The notes under the pieces were generated by a model. The model was given only the letters and a program-made list of their open reading frames with translations. It searched no databases and was not told the origin of the DNA. Shown here in pieces: positions 1-5,852 of a stretch of 5,852 bases of DNA. Position numbers and translations under genes: made by a program. The stretch's first letter is position 1. The number at the start of each line of letters is the position of its first letter. The DNA is from Deltaproteobacteria bacterium (GTDB taxonomy: Bacteria > Desulfobacterota > Syntrophia > Syntrophales > UBA2210): contig JAFGPZ010000097.1 in the NCBI GenBank assembly GCA_016935935.1, positions 1 to 5,852 of the forward strand, read 5' to 3'.

Positions 1-29
1 ATATTTAATAAAAAAATGCAAAATAATAC

Positions 30-58
30 TTGACACAAAATGTTATAAACTATATTAG
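30..58 (+). promoter_or_regulatory. Sigma70-type promoter of the formate dehydrogenase operon
   Basis: A perfect -35 hexamer TTGACA lies at 30-35. Two overlapping -10 candidates follow: TATTAG at 53-58 (17-nt spacer, 4 of 6 consensus matches) and TATATT at 51-56 (15-nt spacer, 5 of 6 matches). Positions 1-29 upstream are almost pure A/T with a run of seven A, as in an UP element. The start codon of the alpha subunit is about 60 nt further on, which leaves a leader of roughly 50 nt. The match is by eye; no transcription start is known. Confidence 0.6.
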
Positions 59-83
59 ATTTTTTCAAATATAAATAAATTAC

Positions 84-97
84 ATGACTTATGTCAT
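84..97. promoter_or_regulatory. Small palindrome in the leader, possible CRP/FNR-family operator
   Basis: ATGAC, four bases (TTAT), then GTCAT form a perfect inverted repeat with 5-nt arms. The nTGAC-N4-GTCAn layout resembles sites of the CRP/FNR regulator family, which often control anaerobic respiratory genes. It lies downstream of the predicted -10 and just upstream of the ribosome binding site. If it is bound at DNA level with this promoter, repression is more likely than activation. A 14-nt palindrome can arise by chance, and no regulator gene is in the window. Confidence 0.3.
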
Positions 98-118
98 TCG
101 TGAAAGGAGAAGATTCTT

Positions 119-3100
119 ATGGATGTTAGCAGACGAGGTTTCCTGAAAATCTCTGGTGCGGCACTGATGGCAAGCGGAATTGGTATCAATCTGAACCCCG
201 TATCGTCATATGCACAGCCATTAAAGATAAAATATGCAAAAGAAACCACAACGATCTGTCCCTACTGCGCGGTAGGATGCGGTATTATAGTTTCTACGAG
301 AAATGGAAAGGTCATAAATACCGAAGGCGATCCGGATCATCCCATCAACAGGGGGTCGCTATGCAGTAAAGGCGGGTCTATTTATCAGCTGTCGGTTAAT
401 GATAACCGTCTTGACAAGCCGCTTTACCGGGCATCCTATTCCGATAAGTGGGAGGAAAAATCCTGGGAATGGATGATCGACAGAATCGCCCACAACATAA
501 AGAAGAGCAGAGATGCAAGCTTTAAGACAACAAACGGAAAGGGACAGATAGTCAACCGGACTGAGGGAATAGCCTCCGTTGGAAGCGCTGCAATGGACAA
601 CGAGGAGTGCTTCATCTATCAAAAATTACTGAGAGGGTTAGGCCTGGTTTATATTGAACACCAGGCCCGTATCTGACACTCCGCAACTGTTGCGGCTCTG
701 GCAGAGTCGTTCGGACGCGGCGCGATGACCAATCACTGGAACGACATACAAAACAGTGATTGTATTTTGATTATGGGAAGCAACGCTGCCTCTAATCATC
801 CCATTTCCTTTAAATATGTAAGTAAGGCAATGGAGCGGGGCGCAAAGCTTATAAGCGTTGATCCCCGGTTTACCCAAACCTCTTCCAAGGCAGATATCTA
901 TGCGCCCCTGAGATCGGGTACGGATATAGCCTTTTTAGGAGGTCTGATCAAGTATATCTTGGACAAGAATCTGATTCAGGAAAAGTATGTCAGATACTAC
1001 ACTAATGCCCCCTTCCTGGTAAATCCTGACTTCAAACTTCCAGGAGAAAACGACGGTGTATTCTCCGGCCTTGAGGGCCACAAGTACGATAAATCCAGCT
1101 GGACCTTCCAGACCGATGCCAATGGTGTTATAAAAAGGGATACGACACTTAAGGATCCCAACTGTGTCTTCCAGCTTCTTAAACAGCATTATTCCCGGTA
1201 TAACCTGGATATCGTGTCGAGGATTACCGGCACGCCGAAAGAAAAACTGCTTGCCGTCTATACAGAGTACGCAAAGACAGGAGAGAAGGGAAAAGCGGGA
1301 ACGGTTATGTACGCCATGGGATGGACCCAGCATACGGTGGGTGTTCAGAATATAAGGGCTATGTCTATCATTCAGTTACTGCTCGGTAACATGGGTGTTG
1401 CCGGCGGTGGTGTCAATGCACTTCGTGGCGAGGCCAATGTCCAGGGATCAACCGATCACGCACTGCTCTTCCACATACTACCGGGATACCTGAAAACTCC
1501 TCTGGCATCTCAGGCTACCCTCGCTGAATACAATGGGGCAAACACGCCAACGACTACCGAACCCAAAAGTCTGAACTGGTGGAAAAATTATCCCAAATAT
1601 ATGGCCAGTTTTCTCCGTGCCCTCTATGATACAACCCCTGAGGTATCCTATTCCTATCTGCCAAAGATTGATGACGGTCAAAATTATTCATGGTTGACCC
1701 TCTTTGACGCCATGCACAGAGGCAAGTTCAGCGGGTTCTTCTCATGGGGGCAAAATCCCGCCTGCAGCGGTCCCAACTCCAACAAGACGAGGGCGGCATT
1801 ATCAACACTGGAATGGCTGGTAAATGTCAACATCTTTGACAACGAAACGGGCTCCTTCTGGAGAGGACCTGGCATGGATCCCAAGAAGATAAAAACCGAG
1901 GTGTTTATGCTCCCCTGCGCCGCCTCAATAGAGAAGGAAGGAAGCATCAGCAACAGCGGTCGCTGGATGCAGTGGCGTTACAAGGCCGTCGAGCCCCCCG
2001 GAGAGGCGATGGCCGATGGAGAGATCATCAACGAGCTATTTCACAAGCTGAGGGATCTCTACAATAAGGAAGGTGGTCCAGCTGCTGAGGCTATAACCCA
2101 GTTGAGCTGGAATTACGGCCCCATGGGAACAGACCTGAAGATACATGCCATTGATTCCCACAGCGTAGCCAAGGAGATCAATGGGTACTTTCTGAAAGAT
2201 AAGGAGATAAACGGAACATTGTACAAGAAGGGGACACTGGTTCCCAGTTTTGCCTATCTTCAGGATGACGGGTCCACTTCTTCGGGAAACTGGCTCTACT
2301 GCAATTCCTATACGGAAAAGGGGAACATGTCTGCCAGAAGGAACAACAAAGATGCCTCCGGCATAGGGCTCCATTCTGAGTGGTCGTGGTGCTGGCCTGT
2401 AAACCGGAGAATCATATATAATGGTGCATCCGTCGATCCGGAATCGGGTATGCCCTGGGATCGGGAAGACCCGGTTATCATGTGGAACGGATTCAAATGG
2501 GTAGGTGATGTACCCGACGGTGTCGCGGCACCAGGAAGGGAAAGACCTCCGTTTATAATGAAACCGGACGGTGTGGGAAGCATATTTGGCCCCGGACTTG
2601 CTGACGGGCCATTCCCCGAACACTACGAACCATTGGAATGTCCAATCGGTGAAAATTTCATGTCACCTCAGTTTGTAAGTCCCAGTATAACAAGATGGGA
2701 TGAGATAAATAAAAGCGGAATGGACCTAAGAGCCACCTGTGACCCCAGGTTTCCATATGTCTGCTCCACCTACCGTGTGACGGAGCACTGGCAGACGGGT
2801 GTCATGACGAGATGGACCTCATGGTTAGCCGAACTGCAACCCGATATGTTTGTCGAAATGAGCGAGGAACTTGCCGAAATTAAAGGGATCAAGAAGGGTG
2901 AGTTAGTTATCGTAAAGTCGGCCAGGGGAGAAGTTGATGCCGTAGCGATTGTCACGCCCCGAATCAAACCCTTTGTTATAGGTGACATGACCATTCATGA
3001 AATTGGTATCCCCTGGCACTACGGATGGGTGACGACTGCCATGAGGCAATATGTGACGGGTGACAAGAAACCGGAAGTTTTCACCTCCGGTGATTCAGCC

Positions 3101-3190
3101 AATATGCTGACACCCTTCATTGGCGATTCAAACACCATGATCCCTGAGAGCAAGGCCTTCATGGCAAATATTGAAAAGAAGGGAGTGTAG
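119..3190 (+). CDS. fdnG: Formate dehydrogenase-N type catalytic (alpha) subunit, selenocysteine-containing
   Basis: This subunit oxidises formate to CO2 in the periplasm at a Mo or W bis-MGD centre and passes electrons to the beta subunit. The reading frame runs through TGA at 674-676 without a shift and gives 1023 residues, close to the 1015 or so of E. coli FdnG. A Tat signal (SRRGFLK at 4-10, likely cleavage after SYA at 30-32) begins the protein. Cys47, Cys50, Cys54 and Cys82 bind one [4Fe-4S] cluster, and Lys84 is the usual residue between cluster and pterin. TGA encodes residue 186 in the context QARI-U-HSATVA, matching QARV-U-HGPTVA of FdnG, so it is read as selenocysteine followed by the conserved His187. 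Arg436 in VNALRG matches the active-site arginine of E. coli FdhF (Arg333). GWTQHT is at 401-406, and the dinucleotide-binding domain covers about 877-1023. The start is supported by AAAGGAGA at 103-110, 8 nt before ATG. The beta gene follows after 3 nt. Confidence 0.96.
674..676 (+). other. In-frame TGA read as selenocysteine (Sec186)
   Basis: The TGA splits what would otherwise be one continuous frame of 1023 residues. It sits exactly at the active-site Sec position of FdnG-type enzymes, between QARI and HSATVAALAESFGRGAMTNH. Homology to formate dehydrogenase alpha continues unbroken on both sides, in the same frame. A plain nonsense mutation would not be expected at precisely this codon. 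Recoding requires SelB, tRNA-Sec (selC), SelA and SelD, none of which is in this window. Confidence 0.94.
677..720 (+). promoter_or_regulatory. Predicted bacterial SECIS element
   Basis: Directly after the Sec TGA the mRNA can fold into an imperfect 40-nt hairpin. The lower stem pairs 681-684 with 717-720 (CCGC/GCGG). A middle stem pairs 687-689 with 712-714. A small internal loop leaves U690, U691 and U711 unpaired. The upper stem pairs 692-699 with 703-710, including two G-U pairs, around a GGC loop at 700-702. The loop begins 24 nt after TGA, and a G is among its first bases, as expected for SelB-binding loops. The unpaired U residues recall the bulged U of the E. coli fdhF element. A competing shorter hairpin, CCGCAA/TTGCGG at 681-695, is also possible. 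The fold was worked out by hand, without energies. Confidence 0.65.
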
Positions 3191-3193
3191 CAC

Positions 3194-3991
3194 ATGGCTG
3201 AAAAAATCAAACTCTGTGATCTTTCAAAATGTTTTGGATGCAGGGCCTGTCAGGTTGCATGTAAGCAGTGGAACCAGTTGCCTGCAGTGCAGACTCATAA
3301 CAGCGGATCGTATCAAAATCCACCCGACCTTCAACCTAACACCTGGGTGGTTATAAAATATAAGGAAATATCTGACGGCAATGGAGGTGTAAAATGGTTG
3401 TTCAGGAAGGATGCATGCATGCACTGCAGCGATGCTGCCTGCGTCAAAGTCTGTCCAAGCGGCGCCCTCTATTACACAAAATATGGCACCGTTGCCGTCA
3501 ATAGCGAAAAATGCATAGGCTGCAAGGAATGTGTGTCAGTATGTCCCTTTGGCGTGCCAAAATATGATTCGAAAACAGACAAGGTGTCTAAGTGCGATAT
3601 GTGCCTCTCCAGGATAGAGAATGATATGGAACCTGCCTGTGTTAAGGCCTGCCCCACGGGTGCCCTGCAGTTTGGCGATAAGGAAGAGATGCTTAAGGTG
3701 GCACATGAAAGGGCAGCGGAACTGGGAGGAGATGCCTCCGTCTATGGAGATAAATTTGTTGGTGGTACACATATGATCTACATACTGCAGGAAAAGGTAA
3801 GTGTGTACGACGGGTTACCTGAATATCCACGTGTACCGCTAAGTGTGATAGCCTGGAAAGACTGGCTCAAACCGCTCAGCTTGCTCGCCGCAGGCGGCGT
3901 AATCGGCGCATCTTTTCTCCATTATATAACTCATGGACCCAAAACACCTGACGAGGATGGAAATCAGGTGAATACGAAAGGGGGTGAATGA
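3194..3991 (+). CDS. fdnH: Formate dehydrogenase iron-sulfur (beta) subunit
   Basis: This 265-residue ferredoxin-like subunit carries electrons from the alpha subunit to the cytochrome b subunit. Sixteen cysteines lie in four groups: 13/16/19/23, 75/78/83/87, 107/110/113/117 and 134/137/149/153. They are suited to four [4Fe-4S] clusters in the exchanged pairing typical of this family. One hydrophobic segment near 224-245, starting after LKPL and ending in FLHYITHGP, closely resembles the C-terminal anchor helix of E. coli FdnH (LKPL...FHYIGIGP). This fixes the bulk of the protein on the same outer side as alpha. It is shorter than FdnH (294 residues), mainly because about 25 N-terminal residues are absent. 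It has no Tat signal and is probably exported with alpha, as in E. coli. GGAG at 3182-3185 lies 8 nt before ATG, inside the end of the alpha gene. Confidence 0.95.
   Translation: MAEKIKLCDLSKCFGCRACQVACKQWNQLPAVQTHNSGSYQNPPDLQPNTWVVIKYKEISDGNGGVKWLFRKDACMHCSDAACVKVCPSGALYYTKYGTVAVNSEKCIGCKECVSVCPFGVPKYDSKTDKVSKCDMCLSRIENDMEPACVKACPTGALQFGDKEEMLKVAHERAAELGGDASVYGDKFVGGTHMIYILQEKVSVYDGLPEYPRVPLSVIAWKDWLKPLSLLAAGGVIGASFLHYITHGPKTPDEDGNQVNTKGGE
3978..3987 (+). promoter_or_regulatory. Strong ribosome binding site that sets the gamma start
   Basis: AAGGGGGTGA differs at one base from the full anti-Shine-Dalgarno complement AAGGAGGTGA. It lies inside the last codons of the beta gene, 5 nt before ATG at 3993. 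A GTG at 3984 in the same frame falls within this site itself and so cannot be served by it. This supports ATG 3993 as the start of the gamma gene and suggests translational coupling to beta. Confidence 0.8.
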
Positions 3992-3992
3992 G

Positions 3993-4634
3993 ATGAGAAA
4001 AGGAATGATAAAGGCGACTGACGCATTTGAGAGAATAGTACACTGGAGTCTTGCTATATCCTGCATCGTCCTGCTGCTCAGCGGCATGGGGATGATGTAT
4101 CACTCCTTTAACTTTCTTGCCATCCCTGTGGGAGGGTTGAAGAATTTAAAGTATGTACATAATTTTACAGGCCTGATATTTATCATATCACTTATCTTTT
4201 CCATACTGATGTGGTGGAAAGAGGCCGGTATTTTTAAATTCCCTGAGGACGTGGAGTGGATCAAGGTGGCAGGAGGTTATCTCTGGCATGTGGATAACGT
4301 CCCTGAAGTAGGAAAATATAACCCCGGGCAAAAGGTCTTTTTTCTTACTGTGGCGTTTTGCGGATTGATGATGTCTTTAAGCGGATTAATCATGTGTTTC
4401 CCATTGAATCTGCCCGTTTTCTGGGTAAGAACAATGTATTTTCTCCACGCCCTCGGATTTTTTATTATTTTCCCATTTTTCTTTGTCCATCTGTATCTGG
4501 GAACGGTTGGTTCGCCCGGTTCAGCTTCGGCTATGTTAAGTGGCTGGGTAACCAGAGCCTGGGCAAAGAAGCAGCACCCTAAATGGCTGAAAGAAATGGA
4601 AGAGTCGGGAAAGCTGGAAGTTTATGGCGAATAG
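3993..4634 (+). CDS. fdnI: Formate dehydrogenase cytochrome b (gamma) subunit
   Basis: This 213-residue membrane protein takes electrons from the beta subunit through two b-type hemes and reduces quinone. Four hydrophobic segments lie at about 15-35, 54-75, 115-136 and 149-170. His17, His56, His152 and His166 match in order and spacing the four conserved histidines of E. coli FdnI (18, 57, 155, 169), which are involved in heme binding and the quinone site. Other shared blocks are VGKYNPGQK at 106-114 and RAWAKKQHPKW at 188-198. The length is close to the 217 residues of FdnI. The start 1 nt after the beta stop is chosen because of the Shine-Dalgarno at 3978-3987. A GTG at 3984 would add three residues and overlap beta by 8 nt. 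The gene ends the structural operon, with a terminator about 60 nt downstream. Confidence 0.94.
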   Translation: MRKGMIKATDAFERIVHWSLAISCIVLLLSGMGMMYHSFNFLAIPVGGLKNLKYVHNFTGLIFIISLIFSILMWWKEAGIFKFPEDVEWIKVAGGYLWHVDNVPEVGKYNPGQKVFFLTVAFCGLMMSLSGLIMCFPLNLPVFWVRTMYFLHALGFFIIFPFFFVHLYLGTVGSPGSASAMLSGWVTRAWAKKQHPKWLKEMEESGKLEVYGE

Positions 4635-4652
4635 ATGAACTTGAAAAAGCAA

Positions 4653-4678
4653 CCACCTGCCTCAGTAAAGGTGGCAGG
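4653..4678 (+). repeat. Inverted repeat with two alternative pairings upstream of the terminator
   Basis: CCACCT (4653-4658) can pair with AGGTGG (4669-4674). Alternatively CCTGCC (4656-4661) can pair with GGCAGG (4673-4678). Each gives a 6-bp stem, and the two exclude each other. The element is in the 3' untranslated stretch, 18 nt after the gamma stop codon. It has no U-run of its own, so it is not a terminator by itself. It may protect the 3' end of the transcript; no known RNA family was recognised. Confidence 0.4.
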
Positions 4679-4691
4679 ATAGAGCAATGGC

Positions 4692-4725
4692 AAAAAGACC
4701 TGTTCTCAGCGGACAGGTCTTTTTT
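4692..4725 (+). terminator. Intrinsic terminator of the formate dehydrogenase structural operon
   Basis: GACCTGT (4697-4703) pairs perfectly with ACAGGTC (4713-4719). Two further pairs inside (U4704-G4712, C4705-G4711) leave a 5-nt loop. A run of six T follows at 4720-4725, and a run of five A precedes the stem at 4692-4696, so the hairpin could also work on the opposite strand. It lies 57 nt after the gamma stop and separates the structural genes from fdhE. Confidence 0.9.
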
Positions 4726-4746
4726 ACTTTAAAGATGATCTTGAAT

Positions 4747-4775
4747 TTTACAGGGAAAGGATATAAGTGTATAAG
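4747..4775 (+). promoter_or_regulatory. Sigma70-type promoter for fdhE
   Basis: TTTACA at 4747-4752 and TATAAG at 4770-4775 each match five of six consensus bases and are separated by the ideal 17 nt. The site sits between the operon terminator and the fdhE start, about 50 nt before ATG. This would let the accessory gene be transcribed on its own. The -10 falls in a short AT-rich tandem repeat of period 8, so other -10 positions, such as 4762-4767, are possible. Confidence 0.5.
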
Positions 4776-4785
4776 CGTATATAGA
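4762..4785 (+). repeat. Three imperfect 8-nt tandem repeats in the fdhE promoter region
   Basis: TATAAGTG, TATAAGCG and TATATAGA follow one another directly at 4762-4769, 4770-4777 and 4778-4785. Each begins with a -10-like hexamer. The tract overlaps the predicted -10 of fdhE. It is short and may be chance in an AT-rich spacer. Confidence 0.45.
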
Positions 4786-4825
4786 AACAGACTTTTCAAC
4801 AATTGCTGATTAGATGAGGTAAGAA

Positions 4826-5659
4826 ATGGCGAATATATTGAAAGAAACATTAATAACCATTGAAAAATATAAAAATGTGAGTCCCCATTATGGCGAGTTA
4901 CTTGAAATACTGGGGGAAATTCTAATACTGAGGGAAGAATATCGCCGAAAGGTGCAAAAAGGTATAGCTGCAATCGACGATAATCTGGTGGGGAAAAAAC
5001 TGGAAGGAGGCCTGCCTCTTGTCGATTTTATCGGAGGAAACATAGATCTTGATGAATCTGAACAATACTTTACCGCACTCCTAAAGCGGGCGGAAACACG
5101 AAACCCAGAAGAAACAAAGGACATAAAAGAAAGCTTAGAAAGTGGTGAAATACTCTATACCGATCTGGTTCGAGATTCCTTTGTGGTCAAACCCTGTCAA
5201 GACTCCGATGAGTCTGAAGAAGAAAATATCTTCGACCTTTTGAGCTTTCTCGTTGAAGAAAGCTTACGACCTTCTCTGGAAATAGTTGCGGAAAAGTATG
5301 ATAAGGTAATAGGAGATTCCGGATGGTCGGAGGGTTACTGCCCCGTATGCGGGAAGGAACCAAAGATAGGCGCGCTTAAGGGAGAAGAAGGAAAACGATT
5401 TCTTTTTTGCGGCCAGTGCGGTTTTGAATGGTACTTTGTACGAATCAAATGCCCCTTCTGTGGGAATGACAAACAGCAGACACTTTCCTATTTTACGATA
5501 GAAGGTGAAGAGAAATATCGTGTTGATGTATGCAATGATTGCAACCGGTATATCAAGATAGTGGACTTCCGCACGACCAAGGAAGAACCAAATCTCGATG
5601 TGGAGGACATAGCAACTCTTCATCTTGATATTCTGGCAAATGATGAAGGATATGAGTAG
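4826..5659 (+). CDS. fdhE: Formate dehydrogenase accessory protein FdhE
   Basis: FdhE is a cytoplasmic maturation factor for respiratory formate dehydrogenases. In E. coli it binds the catalytic subunit and iron through rubredoxin-like cysteine pairs. This 277-residue protein shows the four CxxC pairs of the family in its C-terminal half: Cys172/175 (CPVCG), Cys195/198 (CGQCG), Cys209/212 (CPFCG) and Cys236/239 (CNDCN). The conserved EGYCPVCG opening and the W at 202 after the second pair also fit. The N-terminal half is predicted helical and less conserved, with an acidic stretch at 126-133. It is somewhat shorter than E. coli FdhE (309). There is no signal peptide or membrane segment. ATG 4826 follows GAGGT (4816-4820) by 5 nt. 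Its position behind the fdn genes supports the assignment. It appears to have its own promoter after a terminator, so it need not follow operon levels. Confidence 0.92.
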   Translation: MANILKETLITIEKYKNVSPHYGELLEILGEILILREEYRRKVQKGIAAIDDNLVGKKLEGGLPLVDFIGGNIDLDESEQYFTALLKRAETRNPEETKDIKESLESGEILYTDLVRDSFVVKPCQDSDESEEENIFDLLSFLVEESLRPSLEIVAEKYDKVIGDSGWSEGYCPVCGKEPKIGALKGEEGKRFLFCGQCGFEWYFVRIKCPFCGNDKQQTLSYFTIEGEEKYRVDVCNDCNRYIKIVDFRTTKEEPNLDVEDIATLHLDILANDEGYE

Positions 5660-5681
5660 TTGAACCGGTTGAAATACTTTC

Positions 5682-5852
5682 ATGAACAACGCCGTTATTG
5701 TCCCCGTTCTTGAACTTATCGAACAATATGTGCTGGCCCGGCAACTTCCCCTTGTGAACGAAATGGCTAATGTCAATCGGGATCCCTTTCGGATTCTCAT
5801 TGCCACAATTATCAGCCTCAGGACAAAGGACGAAGTCACGGGTCCGGCCACG
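5682..5852 (+). CDS. nth: Endonuclease III, N-terminal part (runs off the window)
   Basis: Fifty-seven codons are open to the window edge. The stretch DPFRILIATIISLRTKDEVT at residues 34-53 is the conserved first helical region of the endonuclease III (HhH-GPD) family, a DNA glycosylase/AP lyase that removes oxidised pyrimidines in base excision repair. The SLRTKDEVT form, in place of the SAQATD of E. coli Nth, is common in another branch of the family. The helix-hairpin-helix, catalytic Lys/Asp and [4Fe-4S] cysteines would lie beyond the edge and cannot be checked. ATG 5682 is the first start after an in-frame TGA at 5670-5672. There is no good Shine-Dalgarno, so initiation may depend on coupling with fdhE, whose stop is 22 nt upstream. 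No terminator lies between them, so co-transcription is likely. Confidence 0.85.
   Translation, partial: MNNAVIVPVLELIEQYVLARQLPLVNEMANVNRDPFRILIATIISLRTKDEVTGPAT

Noticed and set aside
674..676. A nonsense mutation making the alpha gene a pseudogene
   Set aside because: The codon falls exactly on the family's Sec position, is followed by a SECIS-like hairpin, and both sides remain well conserved and in frame.
725..3190. A separate 821-residue protein starting at ATG 725
   Set aside because: It is the in-frame continuation of the gene starting at 119. The ATG encodes an internal Met203 in the conserved block RGAMTNHW, and no ribosome binding site serves it.
3984..3992. GTG 3984 as the start of the gamma subunit
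   Set aside because: The GTG is part of the Shine-Dalgarno that is well placed for ATG 3993, and it has no ribosome binding site of its own at the right distance.
4635..4825. A riboswitch or small RNA between the gamma gene and fdhE
   Set aside because: I recognised no conserved aptamer core. The terminator follows the gamma gene closely and belongs to it, and the remaining stretch after 4726 has only promoter-like and AT-rich repeat sequence.
4662..4973. A 103-residue minus-strand frame covering the intergenic region before fdhE
   Set aside because: It overlaps the terminator hairpin, the fdhE promoter and the fdhE N-terminus, and its hydrophobic sequence looks like a reading of A-rich DNA on the other strand.
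5264..5851. A 195-residue open frame on the minus strand across fdhE and nth
   Set aside because: It lies antisense to two genes recognised by family motifs, and its translation shows no recognisable domain. The same holds for the minus-strand frames at 2036-2623, 935-1333 and elsewhere within the fdn genes.

Overview
The window holds a respiratory, selenocysteine-containing formate dehydrogenase operon of the E. coli formate dehydrogenase-N (FdnGHI) type. It is followed by the formate dehydrogenase accessory gene fdhE and the first 57 codons of an endonuclease III (nth) gene. All genes are on the + strand. The Tat signal on the catalytic subunit, the membrane anchor on the iron-sulfur subunit and the four-helix cytochrome b point to a Gram-negative bacterium with anaerobic or facultative respiration. 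The genes have moderate GC and the control regions are AT-rich. The SLRTKDEVT form of the endonuclease III motif would suit Desulfobacterota, Nitrospirota or relatives, but the lineage cannot be fixed from the sequence alone.

Layout: 1-118 is an AT-rich leader with a sigma70-type promoter (TTGACA at 30-35), a small palindrome (84-97) that could be a regulator site, and a strong ribosome binding site. 119-3190 encodes the catalytic alpha subunit as one 1023-residue selenoprotein. It is read through an in-frame TGA at 674-676, immediately followed by an imperfect hairpin that fits a bacterial SECIS element. 3194-3991 encodes the beta subunit with sixteen cysteines for four [4Fe-4S] clusters and a C-terminal membrane helix. 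3993-4634 encodes the gamma cytochrome b subunit, whose start is 1 nt after the beta stop. A clear intrinsic terminator (4692-4725) closes the structural operon. A new promoter (4747-4775) then precedes fdhE (4826-5659), and nth begins 22 nt after fdhE and runs off the window edge.

How the parts work together: alpha oxidises formate to CO2 at a Mo/W bis-MGD centre carrying Sec186, on the outer side of the membrane. Electrons pass through the alpha [4Fe-4S] cluster and the four beta clusters to two b-type hemes in gamma, and on to the quinone pool. FdhE is a zinc-ribbon/rubredoxin-like cytoplasmic factor needed to mature such enzymes. The Sec-decoding genes (selA, selB, selC, selD) and the cofactor genes are not in the window and must lie elsewhere in the genome if the operon is functional.

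I saw no mobile element, CRISPR array, tRNA or rRNA, and nothing that amounts to a new system. The points most worth a second look are the TGA/SECIS arrangement, the separate promoter for fdhE and the leader palindrome.
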